Of a DNA stretch of 64,000 nt, positions 37,501 to 45,564 are shown piece by piece. The notes under the pieces were generated by a model. That model was given only the letters and a program-made list of their open reading frames with translations, did no database searches and was not told where the DNA came from. Position 1 is the first letter of the stretch. Each line of letters starts with the position of its first letter. The DNA is taken from NCBI GenBank assembly GCA_002386525.1, contig DGIS01000012.1, positions 18,966 through 82,965 on the forward strand. Reading direction: 5' to 3'. Position numbers and translations under genes: made by a program. This stretch comes from Sphingobacterium sp. UBA4616. Its GTDB lineage: Bacteria; Bacteroidota; Bacteroidia; Sphingobacteriales; Sphingobacteriaceae.

Positions 37501-37614
37501 TACGATTTGATGAATAAGGAACAATACAGTTTTTCAGCTGAACTGCAAGAGGTTTTTGGGAAGCTAGAGATATACAAGAGTTTACAACCCATTTTGAAAA
37601 AAATAAGACAATAA
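34504..37614 (+). CDS. WGR-domain protein, large, function unknown
   Basis: A 1036-residue cytosolic protein. Residues 1-75 form a WGR domain, whose core reads TYGRNGTAGQSKSKTF (the usual WGR is YGR here), as in MolR/YehI-type proteins and PARPs, where WGR contacts nucleic acid. The remaining 950 residues are helical-repeat-like, probably a DUF6493/DUF4132-type region; that assignment is not verified. A SWIM zinc-finger gene follows after 2 bases and is surely co-transcribed. A weak promoter (TACTTTCG, 34449-34456) lies upstream. Confidence 0.8.
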   Translation: MLKHLKYIDGTSDKFWKIQTTGVRHTVTYGRNGTAGQSKSKTFDSEAACLKDAEKLIAEKIKKGYSEDGTLGVDRSEKDSAVRPLSVASRRKEEAVESLRLLIKEARIENIIPFLEEYASGNLEVLKKEIRAAKRYWVDYSDLSKDPEFKSKAQYNWGIRGTKTQQRAVKLLALATFSGSDAGSWDIFHELLNQAKSHDVMQILNYAKPNWLGGYLLQLVRKNDWQRITYDNLRLLEQMGHIDFEPELYASSISGFNHYESKRFFEQLTTDELTIQRDIPLVFAYETGIQNAYWNYDYQHAVNELLWDKVFDTLLANGKIDPELIITGALEAQTKNWNINLKSYFRKLIERMKLSEDKVIEYQQKFFSLLHAESSAVINFVVDYLKPFLSHKDFHLQEFLDWAECIFMRSDVKSSLKTLLIQFDKLLKQKPAWRERFVLLAADLFMISDLQLQERASKFILKNQHEPLEALSDKLQLYQTQMMGTIAVDLKHLFQKEGYSEAEILAELSGRSAERYVYQPTEFRCLNEAYEYPQTWNELFFKVGEVIGGSDPIQVEILMNAWVQQTAVFPPDYQIQLEPYIKQLTGSYRESSWYNHFSGAFINMYYKPTVVYKDKDRYHNYSKWVSLMGSQLELLQRYRIDGICLPLLSLPTHKPFWIAPSILVQRILAYQEADVKINLLDLSIALSRTVREDLEGIEVLIKQIKEQQFQDVISYALGLDSMKLYQQSWLKNLLSFKDSDQASWIGVWATVARTHHRDTYFEEFTKEPLADIPFTAEPFRPVLQIEPTYYNGYNYTTKKSEKVYNGDKLTYYFPSFKHGAETFLYHKDLFNRGNDTLLAYYLYRADVPFMHSLMPQNTESLSMFLTVGLNGKSDIGGKSSAAYLQEMLYDFFRFDQQSNLYLATSFFNKEKEVRAMAVEVILAAINENRLDTAELGVQLGLLLGNGYGPIGRCVEVLEQCRDISSKHNNALLQLLEMAFIHYNIAEKMPTNFKKLIEYYYDLMNKEQYSFSAELQEVFGKLEIYKSLQPILKKIRQ

Positions 37615-37616
37615 AT

Positions 37617-38951
37617 ATGGCCGAGCAAGATATAGCGATTAGCTATGCAAGAAATTCACAACTGACCCACCAATCGGGTATTCAGCAATTAGTATTAGCT
37701 CATCAGTCCGAATTGACAGAAGTCGCCAACGTGCCTTGTTTCTTTTGGGGGAGTTTGACGGATCCTCTGTTGACTTCTAAATGTTTGTTGACCTTGTCGA
37801 AAGTTGTGCGATCGAGTTTTGGACCCGTACCTCCGAGTTTACGGGATCCTATCGTTTCAGCTGGTACAAACCAGATTCGTTTCGAGGGATTTCCTTCCTG
37901 TAACGGTGTTTACGCACGTTTAGATTTATTGGAAGATGCTATTGATGGTGAGTTTATTACCAGTGGTACAACCAATGTAGATTTCAATGAACCGATGCTC
38001 AATGCATTAAACGCTGTCAAGAAGACCGAAAAGATGGTGTTGGGAGTAGGAAGCAATGAGGTTTCTATTCGTACCGATAAAGCCAAAGTGACTGAGAAGA
38101 AAGTAAGTTTGCCACCACGCTGGATCAAAGGGCTGACTTCCGTTCAATTATATCTGGCGGGTATGGAGCTTCAGTTTGAATTAAATAAAATTCAGCTTAT
38201 CCAATTATTTCAGGGCATTCCCAAAGGGAATGTGAAAGGGGAGTTCTATTTGACGAAAAGGGCTAACCGATTTGTCTTTTCACCCATAAGTACAGGCGAT
38301 GCGGTACGTATTGGTGGTATTCAGCGATTGCGCCTATTGGAGGGGTTGGTGACCTATGCCGACAGGTTACTTGTTTATCAGGAAAAAGGAGGTGAGAGCG
38401 CGGCTTTTGTTGCCGACTTTGGTAAAATGAGACTGACTCTGGCTTTGTCACCGGATAGCTATCGCGGATTCTCGGGTGAAGGTAATGTGTTGGAAAATAT
38501 GATTAAGGCCGTTCCTGATGAATGGGTTCACGCCGTGAATGGATTGCTTAAATCCAACGAGCTATTCGACCCAACAATGCTTTCCATTGAGCATGATGTC
38601 GACTTCGATACGATGGATACGCTCTCTGCTTCATTATCTTCCATCGGGTTGTTAGGTTATGATTTACATAGTCATCAGCATTATTATAGACGATTGCCTT
38701 TTAAGATGGAACGTATTTTAGCGTTGAATCCGCGGTTAAAAAATGCGAAAAAACTTGTTGCGACAGCAGGTGTACAGTTTGTCAAGAATACAACGGATTA
38801 TATCGAGGCGAGAGTGGATGGATCCGGTGTGCAACATACTGTCATTATACAGGGCGATAAGTTTCAATGTACCTGTAACTGGTTTACTAATCATCAGGGA
38901 AAGAGGGGGCTATGTAAACATATACTCGCGGTAAAGATGCTGAATGGGTAG
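37617..38951 (+). CDS. SWIM zinc-finger protein
   Basis: A 444-residue protein whose C-terminus carries a full SWIM zinc finger, CxC-x12-CxH: C418, C420, C433, H435 (FQCTCNWF...GLCKHILAVKML). SWIM fingers bind DNA or proteins. The long N-terminal part (about 1-380) is unassigned. The start codon is 2 bases after the WGR-gene stop, which implies translational coupling and a joint function. E. coli YehI (WGR) and YehQ (SWIM) lie in one gene neighbourhood as I recall, but with AAA+ and vWA partners that are absent here. Confidence 0.83.
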   Translation: MAEQDIAISYARNSQLTHQSGIQQLVLAHQSELTEVANVPCFFWGSLTDPLLTSKCLLTLSKVVRSSFGPVPPSLRDPIVSAGTNQIRFEGFPSCNGVYARLDLLEDAIDGEFITSGTTNVDFNEPMLNALNAVKKTEKMVLGVGSNEVSIRTDKAKVTEKKVSLPPRWIKGLTSVQLYLAGMELQFELNKIQLIQLFQGIPKGNVKGEFYLTKRANRFVFSPISTGDAVRIGGIQRLRLLEGLVTYADRLLVYQEKGGESAAFVADFGKMRLTLALSPDSYRGFSGEGNVLENMIKAVPDEWVHAVNGLLKSNELFDPTMLSIEHDVDFDTMDTLSASLSSIGLLGYDLHSHQHYYRRLPFKMERILALNPRLKNAKKLVATAGVQFVKNTTDYIEARVDGSGVQHTVIIQGDKFQCTCNWFTNHQGKRGLCKHILAVKMLNG

Positions 38952-38959
38952 CGAAGAGC

Positions 38960-38996
38960 GCATCATGTTTTTCCCCTTTATGGTAAAACATGATGC
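38960..38996 (+). terminator. Hairpin after the WGR/SWIM operon
   Basis: A 12-bp perfect stem (GCATCATGTTTT / AAAACATGATGC) with a 13-base loop starts 9 bases after the SWIM stop. It lacks a U-run on the plus strand, so it may be a weak terminator or a 3'-end stabiliser. Confidence 0.55.
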
Positions 38997-39121
38997 AAAA
39001 TACATTACGAACTGAACATCTAAAAATGTCGCAAGGAAAATAGAAAAATAGTGTCGTGCAAAAGTTAGAAAGGTTTTGTTAATAATTCATTAATTGATTA
39101 ATTTAAGGAAAATTTTCAATT

Positions 39122-41302
39122 ATGAAATCTAACAGCCTATTTATTTTCCTTATTGTTTTTCTAACAGCAGTAGCCACTCCTGTCTTTAGTCAACAAAATT
39201 TTAACTTTTCATTTGATCAACCGATTAATGCTCCATGGTTCAAGATAGGCGATACGACGGTTTTTAAAAGTAGTATAGACCAAAATACATATTATAGTGC
39301 AAAAGGAGCGCTTCGGATTGAAAGTCTAAAAAAGAACAGCGCTTTCGGAGGAATTATGATGTGGTTACCATCAAATTTAAAGGGCGATTCCATTGAAGTG
39401 TCTGCGATGATTAAGCGCGAGAACATCATCGCGGGGTCTTATGCGTCGATGATGTTACGGATAGATCCCGAAATCTTTTTCGATAATATGGCTAACCGCC
39501 AAATGAATGGGACAAAAAACTGGGAAAATATTAAGCTGAAAACTAAATTGGTGCCAAACCAGACGGAAGGGATCTCCATTGCGTTTTTTCTTTCTGGAGA
39601 AGGTAAGATGTGGGTTGATGATGTGCTCATTACTGTAGACGGTAAGGATATTACCAAGGAAGCGGGAATGTTTGTGCCATTTGCGAAAGAAATCAGTGAA
39701 CCTGCAAGTTCGGGGATATCTGACTTTAATAGTACGCCCAAGATTGATCAACGCTTAGTGGATCTGGGACGAATATGGGGTTTTCTGAAATATAGGCATC
39801 CGGCGATAGCGCAAGGGAAGTATGATTGGGATCAACAGTTATTTAAGTCTATAAATGCTGTTATTATGGCAAAAGATAATAAATCTGTTGAGGCACATTA
39901 TGCTGCGCTGTTAGACAGTCTCGGCACAACGGTCAATTATGCCAAGCCACTGCTTGAAAACGTCGTTCACGAAATAGATTATAGCTGGATCGATGAGCTT
40001 CTATTTAATGATGCTCTTAAAGATAAACTGAAGCGTATTCGTTACAGTAGTTTTGATCAACACCATTATTTTGGTTTTGTTGAAGGTATCGGCAATGTCC
40101 TTTTCAAGAATGAAAAAAAATATGACAATGTATTATCAGCGGACGTAGGATTTCGTTTGTTGACGCTTTTTCGCTTCTGGAATATGATCGAGTATTTTTC
40201 TCCTTATAAACACCTGACGGATCCGAAATGGGAAGCGGTTTTAAAAGCCGCTGTGCCCGAAATGATCCTTAGTCGGGATGATCGATCTTATGGACTTTCA
40301 CTTCTCAAGATGATATCCCAAGTAAAAGATGCACATACCGGACTTTGGAGCACGCCTAAAGGGCTGATAAATTATTATGGCAAGTACCGTATGCCAATAG
40401 AGATCCGAATAATAGAGGGAAAAGCCGTGGTAACTAAAATCCTTGATCCTGAGATATTCGGAGATAAACTGCGAATAGGAGATGTGCTTATCAGTAAGGA
40501 ACATAAAAAGATTGAAGAAATCAGAGATTCACTATGGGCTTATATGAGCACACCGAATGAAGCTGTGGCCAACCGTGATCTGGCAAGAAAGCTTGTGACA
40601 AGCAATAGCGAGCTTGTACCCTGTGAAATATTGCGTGATGGCGAGCCTATTACAGTAAATATTGTTGCGATGTCTGCTAGCCAAATTAAACCTGCGCCAA
40701 AAGATACTGTGGCTTTTAAGATGCTGGATAATAATATTCTATATATTAATCATAGTTTACTGCGTGGTAAAATGATTACAGATAATAGGTTAAACTGGAG
40801 TAAGGTAAAAGGTATTGTGATTGATGACCGCAATTATCCCGGTGATTTTTTAGTGTTCAAGCTTACACCCTTGTTGTTGACCAAGCCTACTGATTTCGTT
40901 CGTTTTACCAGTACGAGTCTTCAATATCCTGGAACTTTTGTAATGAGCAGCCCATTACAAGTTGGGGAGAATGCCAATGATTGTTATCAGGGTAAAGTGG
41001 CTATTCTGGTCAATGAGGATACGCAGAGTTCTGCGGAATATCATGTGATGGCTTATCAGGCAGCTGGCAATGTGAAGGTTTTTGGATCTCAAACTGCAGG
41101 TGCTGATGGCAATGTCAGTTCCATTGATTTACCAGGTAATCAAAGGACAATGCTTTCGGGACTGGGGGTATATTACCCTGATCAGCGTGAAACTCAGCGT
41201 GTAGGGGTTAAAATTGATGAGATTGTCAAGCCGAGTATAAAGGGGATTCGCGAAGGTAAGGATGAGGTGATGGAAAAAGCATTGGAGTATTTAAATAAAT
41301 GA
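39122..41302 (+). CDS. Secreted S41-family (tail-specific-like) peptidase
   Basis: A 726-residue exported protein with a signal peptide (VATPVFSQQ). The N-terminal domain (about 25-175) resembles a jelly-roll/carbohydrate-binding fold (ALRIESLKK...MWVDDVLITVDGK). A helical S41 N-domain and PDZ-like region follow. The C-terminal S41 catalytic domain has the nucleophile in SSAEY (S637), after NEDTQ, then GSQTAGADGNVSS. The PDZ-like segment (IRIIEGKAVVTKILD...LRIGDVL) sits at about 420-465. Likely a periplasmic or secreted protease; substrates unknown. Confidence 0.88.
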   Translation: MKSNSLFIFLIVFLTAVATPVFSQQNFNFSFDQPINAPWFKIGDTTVFKSSIDQNTYYSAKGALRIESLKKNSAFGGIMMWLPSNLKGDSIEVSAMIKRENIIAGSYASMMLRIDPEIFFDNMANRQMNGTKNWENIKLKTKLVPNQTEGISIAFFLSGEGKMWVDDVLITVDGKDITKEAGMFVPFAKEISEPASSGISDFNSTPKIDQRLVDLGRIWGFLKYRHPAIAQGKYDWDQQLFKSINAVIMAKDNKSVEAHYAALLDSLGTTVNYAKPLLENVVHEIDYSWIDELLFNDALKDKLKRIRYSSFDQHHYFGFVEGIGNVLFKNEKKYDNVLSADVGFRLLTLFRFWNMIEYFSPYKHLTDPKWEAVLKAAVPEMILSRDDRSYGLSLLKMISQVKDAHTGLWSTPKGLINYYGKYRMPIEIRIIEGKAVVTKILDPEIFGDKLRIGDVLISKEHKKIEEIRDSLWAYMSTPNEAVANRDLARKLVTSNSELVPCEILRDGEPITVNIVAMSASQIKPAPKDTVAFKMLDNNILYINHSLLRGKMITDNRLNWSKVKGIVIDDRNYPGDFLVFKLTPLLLTKPTDFVRFTSTSLQYPGTFVMSSPLQVGENANDCYQGKVAILVNEDTQSSAEYHVMAYQAAGNVKVFGSQTAGADGNVSSIDLPGNQRTMLSGLGVYYPDQRETQRVGVKIDEIVKPSIKGIREGKDEVMEKALEYLNK

Positions 41303-41379
41303 GTCTGGTCTTACGATCGATGATTGTGAAAGGGGGCGGACTTAAAATCGGATGCTATAAATTGATCTATTTTAAAAAT

Positions 41380-41431
41380 AAATACTAAAATATTTAGTAT
41401 TTCAATAGTATTTAGCTATCTTTATACTATT
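41380..41431. promoter_or_regulatory. Two nested palindromes upstream of the PDDEXK gene
   Basis: A perfect 10-bp inverted repeat AAATACTAAA-ATA-TTTAGTATTT (41380-41402) is followed by AATAGTA (41404-41410) and TACTATT (41425-41431). A near-consensus -7 box TATCTTTA (41417-41424) lies between the second pair of arms. The layout suggests tight repression of the nuclease gene. Confidence 0.55.
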
Positions 41432-41467
41432 CAATTCTAAAGTCAATACCAATTTAAATAAGGAACT

Positions 41468-42481
41468 ATGCCAACAGATCAAACTTTAGTATCCGATATA
41501 AAAGCGATTATTTCCCAGTCCAAAGACAATGCCATTCGTGCTGTCGACCATCAGCGTACGTTGATGTACTGGCATATCGGCAAGCGTATCTTTGAAGAAG
41601 AACAGCAAGGAAAGGATAGGGCTGATTATGGAAAATATCTTACAAAGTATCTAGCCAAGGCGCTAGAACCTGAATTTGGTAGCGGATTTTCACGAAGGCA
41701 GATTGAGTTGTTTAGACAGTTTTATCGCGTTTCTCCAATTGCGAACGCACTGCGTTCGCAATTGAGCTGGACACAATACAGGTTGTTGATGAGGCTTGAC
41801 TTGGACGAACAACGAGAATTCTATATGGCTGAAACCATCAAAAATAACTGGACATCACGCCAGCTGGAAAGACAGGTTTTTAGTAATTTATATGAACGTC
41901 TGCTGCTTAGCAACGATAAGGAAAGTGTATTGGCTGTTGCAAAAAAGGAAAAGATGCCCTCTGATGCCAAGGAGATTATAAAAGATCCGATGGTACTGGA
42001 GTTTTTGGATTTGAAGCGGGAGAGTGCCTATTATGAAAAAGATCTGGAAGGCGCTATAATTGCCCATTTACAAGAGTTTTTGCTCGAATTGGGAAATGGG
42101 TTTTCCTTTGTTGCCCGCCAAAAACGCATACATATTGAAGGGGATGAGTTTTTTGTTGATCTGGTCTTCTACAACCGTCTATTGCAAAGCTTTGTGATCA
42201 TTGAGATCAAGACACACAAATTAACCCATCAGGACATTGGCCAATTGCAGATGTATGTCAATTACTATGACCGTATTGAGAGGCTTCCACATGAACATCC
42301 CACGATTGGTATTTTACTCTGTGCGAGTAAAAACGATGCGGTTGTGAAATTTACCCTTCCCGAAGACCAAAAACAGATTGTCGCCAGTCAATACGAGCTT
42401 TACTTGCCTACAGAGCAGCAATTGTTGGATGAAGTAAGCAAAGAATTGGAAAGTTTTGTGAGTAAAGTTGGCGATGCGTAA
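41468..42481 (+). CDS. DUF1016/YhcG-family PDDEXK nuclease
   Basis: A 337-residue putative DNA nuclease. The N-terminal DUF1016_N helical domain (about 8-140) shows LMYWHIGKRIFEEEQ, FSRRQIELFRQFY and LSWTQYRLLMRL. The C-terminal PDDEXK core carries D231 (FFVDLVFYN) and E246-x-K248 (VIIEIKTHK). Family members are found in accessory regions and have been linked to nuclease and defence functions; E. coli YhcG is the reference. No restriction-modification or toxin partner adjoins it, so it stands alone. Confidence 0.9.
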   Translation: MPTDQTLVSDIKAIISQSKDNAIRAVDHQRTLMYWHIGKRIFEEEQQGKDRADYGKYLTKYLAKALEPEFGSGFSRRQIELFRQFYRVSPIANALRSQLSWTQYRLLMRLDLDEQREFYMAETIKNNWTSRQLERQVFSNLYERLLLSNDKESVLAVAKKEKMPSDAKEIIKDPMVLEFLDLKRESAYYEKDLEGAIIAHLQEFLLELGNGFSFVARQKRIHIEGDEFFVDLVFYNRLLQSFVIIEIKTHKLTHQDIGQLQMYVNYYDRIERLPHEHPTIGILLCASKNDAVVKFTLPEDQKQIVASQYELYLPTEQQLLDEVSKELESFVSKVGDA

Positions 42482-42518
42482 ATTTACAACGAGCAATATA
42501 TATTTTTATAATGCAACA

Positions 42519-43079
42519 CTATACCGCTGCTACTCTTTTCTTTGCAGCTTGGAGATCAAAGTAGTTCGGATCCCATTTTTCACCTTCTTCTAAGCCCAGC
42601 CAGGTTCGCATCTCATCATGTTCTTCATGGTGTATATCTTTCATGACATCCTTTACATTTTGATATCCCCAAGTACTTCCGCAATCTTCAGGTGGGCAAG
42701 CACCTTTTCCCTCCAGTAGCTCCGCTTTTAATACATGCTTGTCTAGAATGTCCTCGACCACAATTTGGTGAGTCCAGCTATCACCAAAATCATAGATGTA
42801 GGTGAACTTTTGCTCTGGCTGATTTAAAATGTCTTTCAATATTAGCAATTCGGCATCTTCGGTATTTCCTTCGTCCCACTCTTCGTCAATTATGGCAATC
42901 TCAGGATATGATCCAAAACCTTTCGGCGAAAACTGATAAAGGTGATAGTTTTGCCAACCAAATGCTTCTTGTATCACTTGATGTAAGCGATCAAACGTGA
43001 AATAATCGGGAACTAATAACTTTCGCCACACTGGTGGTTTTGTTATCCCTTTAATCTGTATTTTTAATTGTAATAACAT
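42519..43079 (-). CDS. pRiA4b ORF-3-like protein
   Basis: A 186-residue protein of the plasmid pRiA4b ORF-3 family. It shows the family core: PPVWRKLLVPDYFTFDRLHQ, then AFGWQNYHLYQF, then YDFGDSWTHQI and the CPPEDCGSTWGYQN segment. Molecular function is unknown; members occur both on chromosomes and near mobile DNA, so the name does not prove a plasmid origin. It is convergent with the PDDEXK gene, 37 bases apart. Confidence 0.9.
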   Translation of the reverse strand: MLLQLKIQIKGITKPPVWRKLLVPDYFTFDRLHQVIQEAFGWQNYHLYQFSPKGFGSYPEIAIIDEEWDEGNTEDAELLILKDILNQPEQKFTYIYDFGDSWTHQIVVEDILDKHVLKAELLEGKGACPPEDCGSTWGYQNVKDVMKDIHHEEHDEMRTWLGLEEGEKWDPNYFDLQAAKKRVAAV

Positions 43080-43174
43080 CTGTATTTATTTTATTCCTCT
43101 TCACTATTAAAACAACTCATAATAGCTGTAATTTTTGTAATCCCTCACTCTCTGTCAATCAATGGATGTTCTTG

Positions 43175-44443
43175 TCAGTCTAAAAGACTATTTAGTCCTT
43201 CTTTGTTGAATAATAATTGACCTATTTGCAGATTAGACCATCCTGTTTTCAATACATAAGAAAAAGCTGGCGTCTCTTCGACAATCTTGCAGTCTATATA
43301 GTATGGGCTCACTTGGACGTTGGCTTCTGCAATTTTTTGCCGTAATTCAATTATATGAGTAGATATAAAGAATGTAGAAGTAGCAAACTTTTGAAGACCC
43401 TTGATCGTTTTTACACTTATAACCAATGCATCTTCATAGTTGGTCCCCTTAAATAGCTCGTCGAAAATGACGAAACATCGTTTACCCTCATGCGCTTGAT
43501 GAACAATGTTTTTCAATTTGATAATTTCTTTCATAAAATGACTATAACCATTTTTTAGATCATCGCTGTGATTAATTTGAATCGATACATTATCATAAAA
43601 AGGTATGGTTCCTGCGCTGGCAGGCATAGCTAATCCCAAATGAGTCAAGTAAACGCATAAGCCGATGGATTTAAGCAGTGTTGATTTTCCGGACATGTTT
43701 GCACCTGTAATAAGTACGATATTGTTGTTTATATCGATATCATTTTTTACAGGATTAGATAGCAATGGGTGATATAGTTCTGTGAGTTGAAAACAATATT
43801 CATTCATTGTAGCGAACTGAAAATTGTTTTTATAAATTGCTTTCCCGATTGAGAAATAAGCTTCGAAAAGAGCTAGTTTCTCAAAAAATAAAAGCGTATC
43901 ACCATTTTTACGGTTTTCAGAAACAATAGCGTTTAGCTCCTGGATGGAAATATAGCCTAGTGTACCTTTACGGATTTTGGATATATAGTGTCGAAGTTTG
44001 AAGGAGTGGAGATAGTTTATGACAAACCTAAGATCCTCTTGATATTTATGGGGAAATTCATTCAGTTCAATATTTCCTATGAGATCATTTTCAAGCTTAG
44101 ATAAGAAGTTAATTAGTTGCGCATACTCGCCAAGTAAGATGTTGCTCTTACGTTTTTTGACTTTGTAAGTCAGAAAATCGACTTTTTTTAGGTACTCTAG
44201 TGGGAAATGACATAAGAACTTATGTGAATCTGCATACTCAATTTTAGTGTAATAGTAGTCATTCCCGCGTGATATGGACAAAATAATTTGTTTTAGGATT
44301 GTTTGTCTATCGTTGATTTGGGAGATAGATGATAATGGATTTTGTAGAAGTTTGTAGAGCGCCGAATGACTATCTGAGTTTAATGTATAATCAAATATGG
44401 GTAAAATGTCTTTTGATAAAAATAAATCTTGTGTATCATTCAT
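43175..44443 (-). CDS. MutS-family ATPase without mismatch-recognition domain
   Basis: A 422-residue protein. The C-terminal half is a MutS-type ABC ATPase with Walker A TGANMSGKSTLL (about 243-255), the FSHFMKEI-like signature and Walker B CFVIFDELFKGT (about 322-333). The N-terminal half (about 1-210) is a helical lever/core region. The mismatch-recognition and connector domains of MutS and the Smr domain of MutS2 are absent. It probably acts on a different branched DNA or RNA substrate. It follows a secreted repeat-protein gene by 38 bases, an odd partner. Confidence 0.87.
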   Translation of the reverse strand: MNDTQDLFLSKDILPIFDYTLNSDSHSALYKLLQNPLSSISQINDRQTILKQIILSISRGNDYYYTKIEYADSHKFLCHFPLEYLKKVDFLTYKVKKRKSNILLGEYAQLINFLSKLENDLIGNIELNEFPHKYQEDLRFVINYLHSFKLRHYISKIRKGTLGYISIQELNAIVSENRKNGDTLLFFEKLALFEAYFSIGKAIYKNNFQFATMNEYCFQLTELYHPLLSNPVKNDIDINNNIVLITGANMSGKSTLLKSIGLCVYLTHLGLAMPASAGTIPFYDNVSIQINHSDDLKNGYSHFMKEIIKLKNIVHQAHEGKRCFVIFDELFKGTNYEDALVISVKTIKGLQKFATSTFFISTHIIELRQKIAEANVQVSPYYIDCKIVEETPAFSYVLKTGWSNLQIGQLLFNKEGLNSLLD

Positions 44444-44481
44444 AATTGCTTTTAGGTTTATTAAAATTGTTTATGCTGACT

Positions 44482-45357
44482 TTACTGCTGCATTAAATCT
44501 TCGATTAGCTGAAGTTTTACAGTTTGCAAGATACCGTTTGGATCATCCATGATTACTATTCCAAAGATATCCTTTTTTATGGACGCATGGTTTCCATTGT
44601 TATCGCTGGCTTCATAATTTCCAAATATATCCTTTCTTACAGAAACACGGCTCCCTTTGTTGTCTTCAATTGTTTTGCCGCCCAATATGTCTGTTATAAT
44701 GGTTGTAATTTTACCGGTGTTATTTTCAATAGTCAGGTTTCCTAGCACATCCTTTGATATACGACTACTATTTCCTTGGCTGTCACGAATGTCTAAGCCA
44801 CCTATAACATTTTTAGATACAGTGGCGTGGTTGCCACTCGCATCACTGATATCTAAACCGCCGAAGATGTTTTTTGAAATAGTAGTGAGGTTGCCATGGC
44901 TGTCACGGATCTTCAAATTATCAAGGGTATTCATGAAGTTAGTGGAGGGACTCCAATCTGGAATATCAAAATCTCCACTTATATTTTTCCTGACCGTTTT
45001 TTCCTTTCCTTCGTTATATTTTACGACTATATTGCCGGAAAGATCCTGTTTTACTGATGTTTTAAGTCCGTTGTTATCCGTTTTTGTATATCCGTTCCAG
45101 TGGTCTTTGCTGTATTTGATACTTTTACCCCAGTTGTCTGAAACGGTTACCTCTCCCCAGCTATCAGTTTTTATTTTAATGGAGCTTTTATCTAATCCTT
45201 CCGAAACAGCCAATTGTGTAATATACTTTCGGATATCATCAGAAAGTGTATCAGTTAAATGGTTAGGATAGTTTCTATGGTAGGAGATCCTAGCTTTTAC
45301 TGTCACTGTTATAGAAAATAAAAATAACAAATTAAATAAGATATATAGGCGTTTCAT
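44482..45357 (-). CDS. Secreted protein built of 20-residue tandem repeats
   Basis: A 291-residue protein with a signal peptide (about 1-22). After about 45 ordinary residues it consists of consecutive 20-residue units with consensus hydrophobic-x-I-x-D-N-x-G-N-x-x-x-I-x-K-D-I-F-G-N. Eleven units lie between residues 70 and 284; one (130-147) is degenerate and shortened to 18. The pattern, with a turn at DNxG and another at GN, suggests a beta-solenoid or stacked-hairpin fold. I recognise no family name. It lies upstream of, and is probably co-transcribed with, the MutS-type ATPase gene. Confidence 0.75.
   Translation of the reverse strand: MKRLYILFNLLFLFSITVTVKARISYHRNYPNHLTDTLSDDIRKYITQLAVSEGLDKSSIKIKTDSWGEVTVSDNWGKSIKYSKDHWNGYTKTDNNGLKTSVKQDLSGNIVVKYNEGKEKTVRKNISGDFDIPDWSPSTNFMNTLDNLKIRDSHGNLTTISKNIFGGLDISDASGNHATVSKNVIGGLDIRDSQGNSSRISKDVLGNLTIENNTGKITTIITDILGGKTIEDNKGSRVSVRKDIFGNYEASDNNGNHASIKKDIFGIVIMDDPNGILQTVKLQLIEDLMQQ
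44506..45150 (-). repeat. Coding tandem repeat, 60-bp period
   Basis: About eleven units of 60 bases, one shortened to 54, inside the secreted repeat protein. Units are alike in protein sequence but diverged in DNA, so they are old duplications and not an unstable microsatellite. Confidence 0.75.
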
Positions 45358-45477
45358 GGGGCTGTAATTTATGATTAAAATACAATTTTTTGATAAGAAA
45401 ATAAAGTAAATGATATTAATTCGCTTAATTCTAGCCGATAAAATGGTATTGTAAATTGAACTGTCACATCACTTCTT

Positions 45478-45564
45478 TTAGAGTTCTTCCTTCCAATACC
45501 TCAGCACTCCATCAATAGAATCTTTCTGCAATAGAGCTTGACTGCTACCACATAGAATCTTCAT
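45478..45564 (-). CDS. Possible 28-codon gene coupled by ATGA overlap
   Basis: A 28-residue frame (MKILCGSSQALLQ ... VLRYWKEEL) whose ATG overlaps the stop of the upstream gene as ATGA. The overlap and the balanced composition suggest real or recently truncated coding sequence. Its small size and lack of a known family keep confidence low. Confidence 0.3.
   Translation of the reverse strand: MKILCGSSQALLQKDSIDGVLRYWKEEL

Noticed and set aside
42519..43079. pRiA4b ORF-3 similarity as a sign of an integrated plasmid
   Set aside because: The family is common on chromosomes and no transposase, integrase or replication gene is nearby.
44506..45150. 60-bp periodicity suggestive of a CRISPR-like or satellite array
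   Set aside because: The units are in frame within one protein, diverged in DNA and without spacers, so this is a protein repeat.
44657..45271. 204-codon open frame on the plus strand
   Set aside because: It is antisense to the 20-residue-repeat gene. The repeat's periodic codons keep the opposite frame open, and its protein shows no sensible start or domain.
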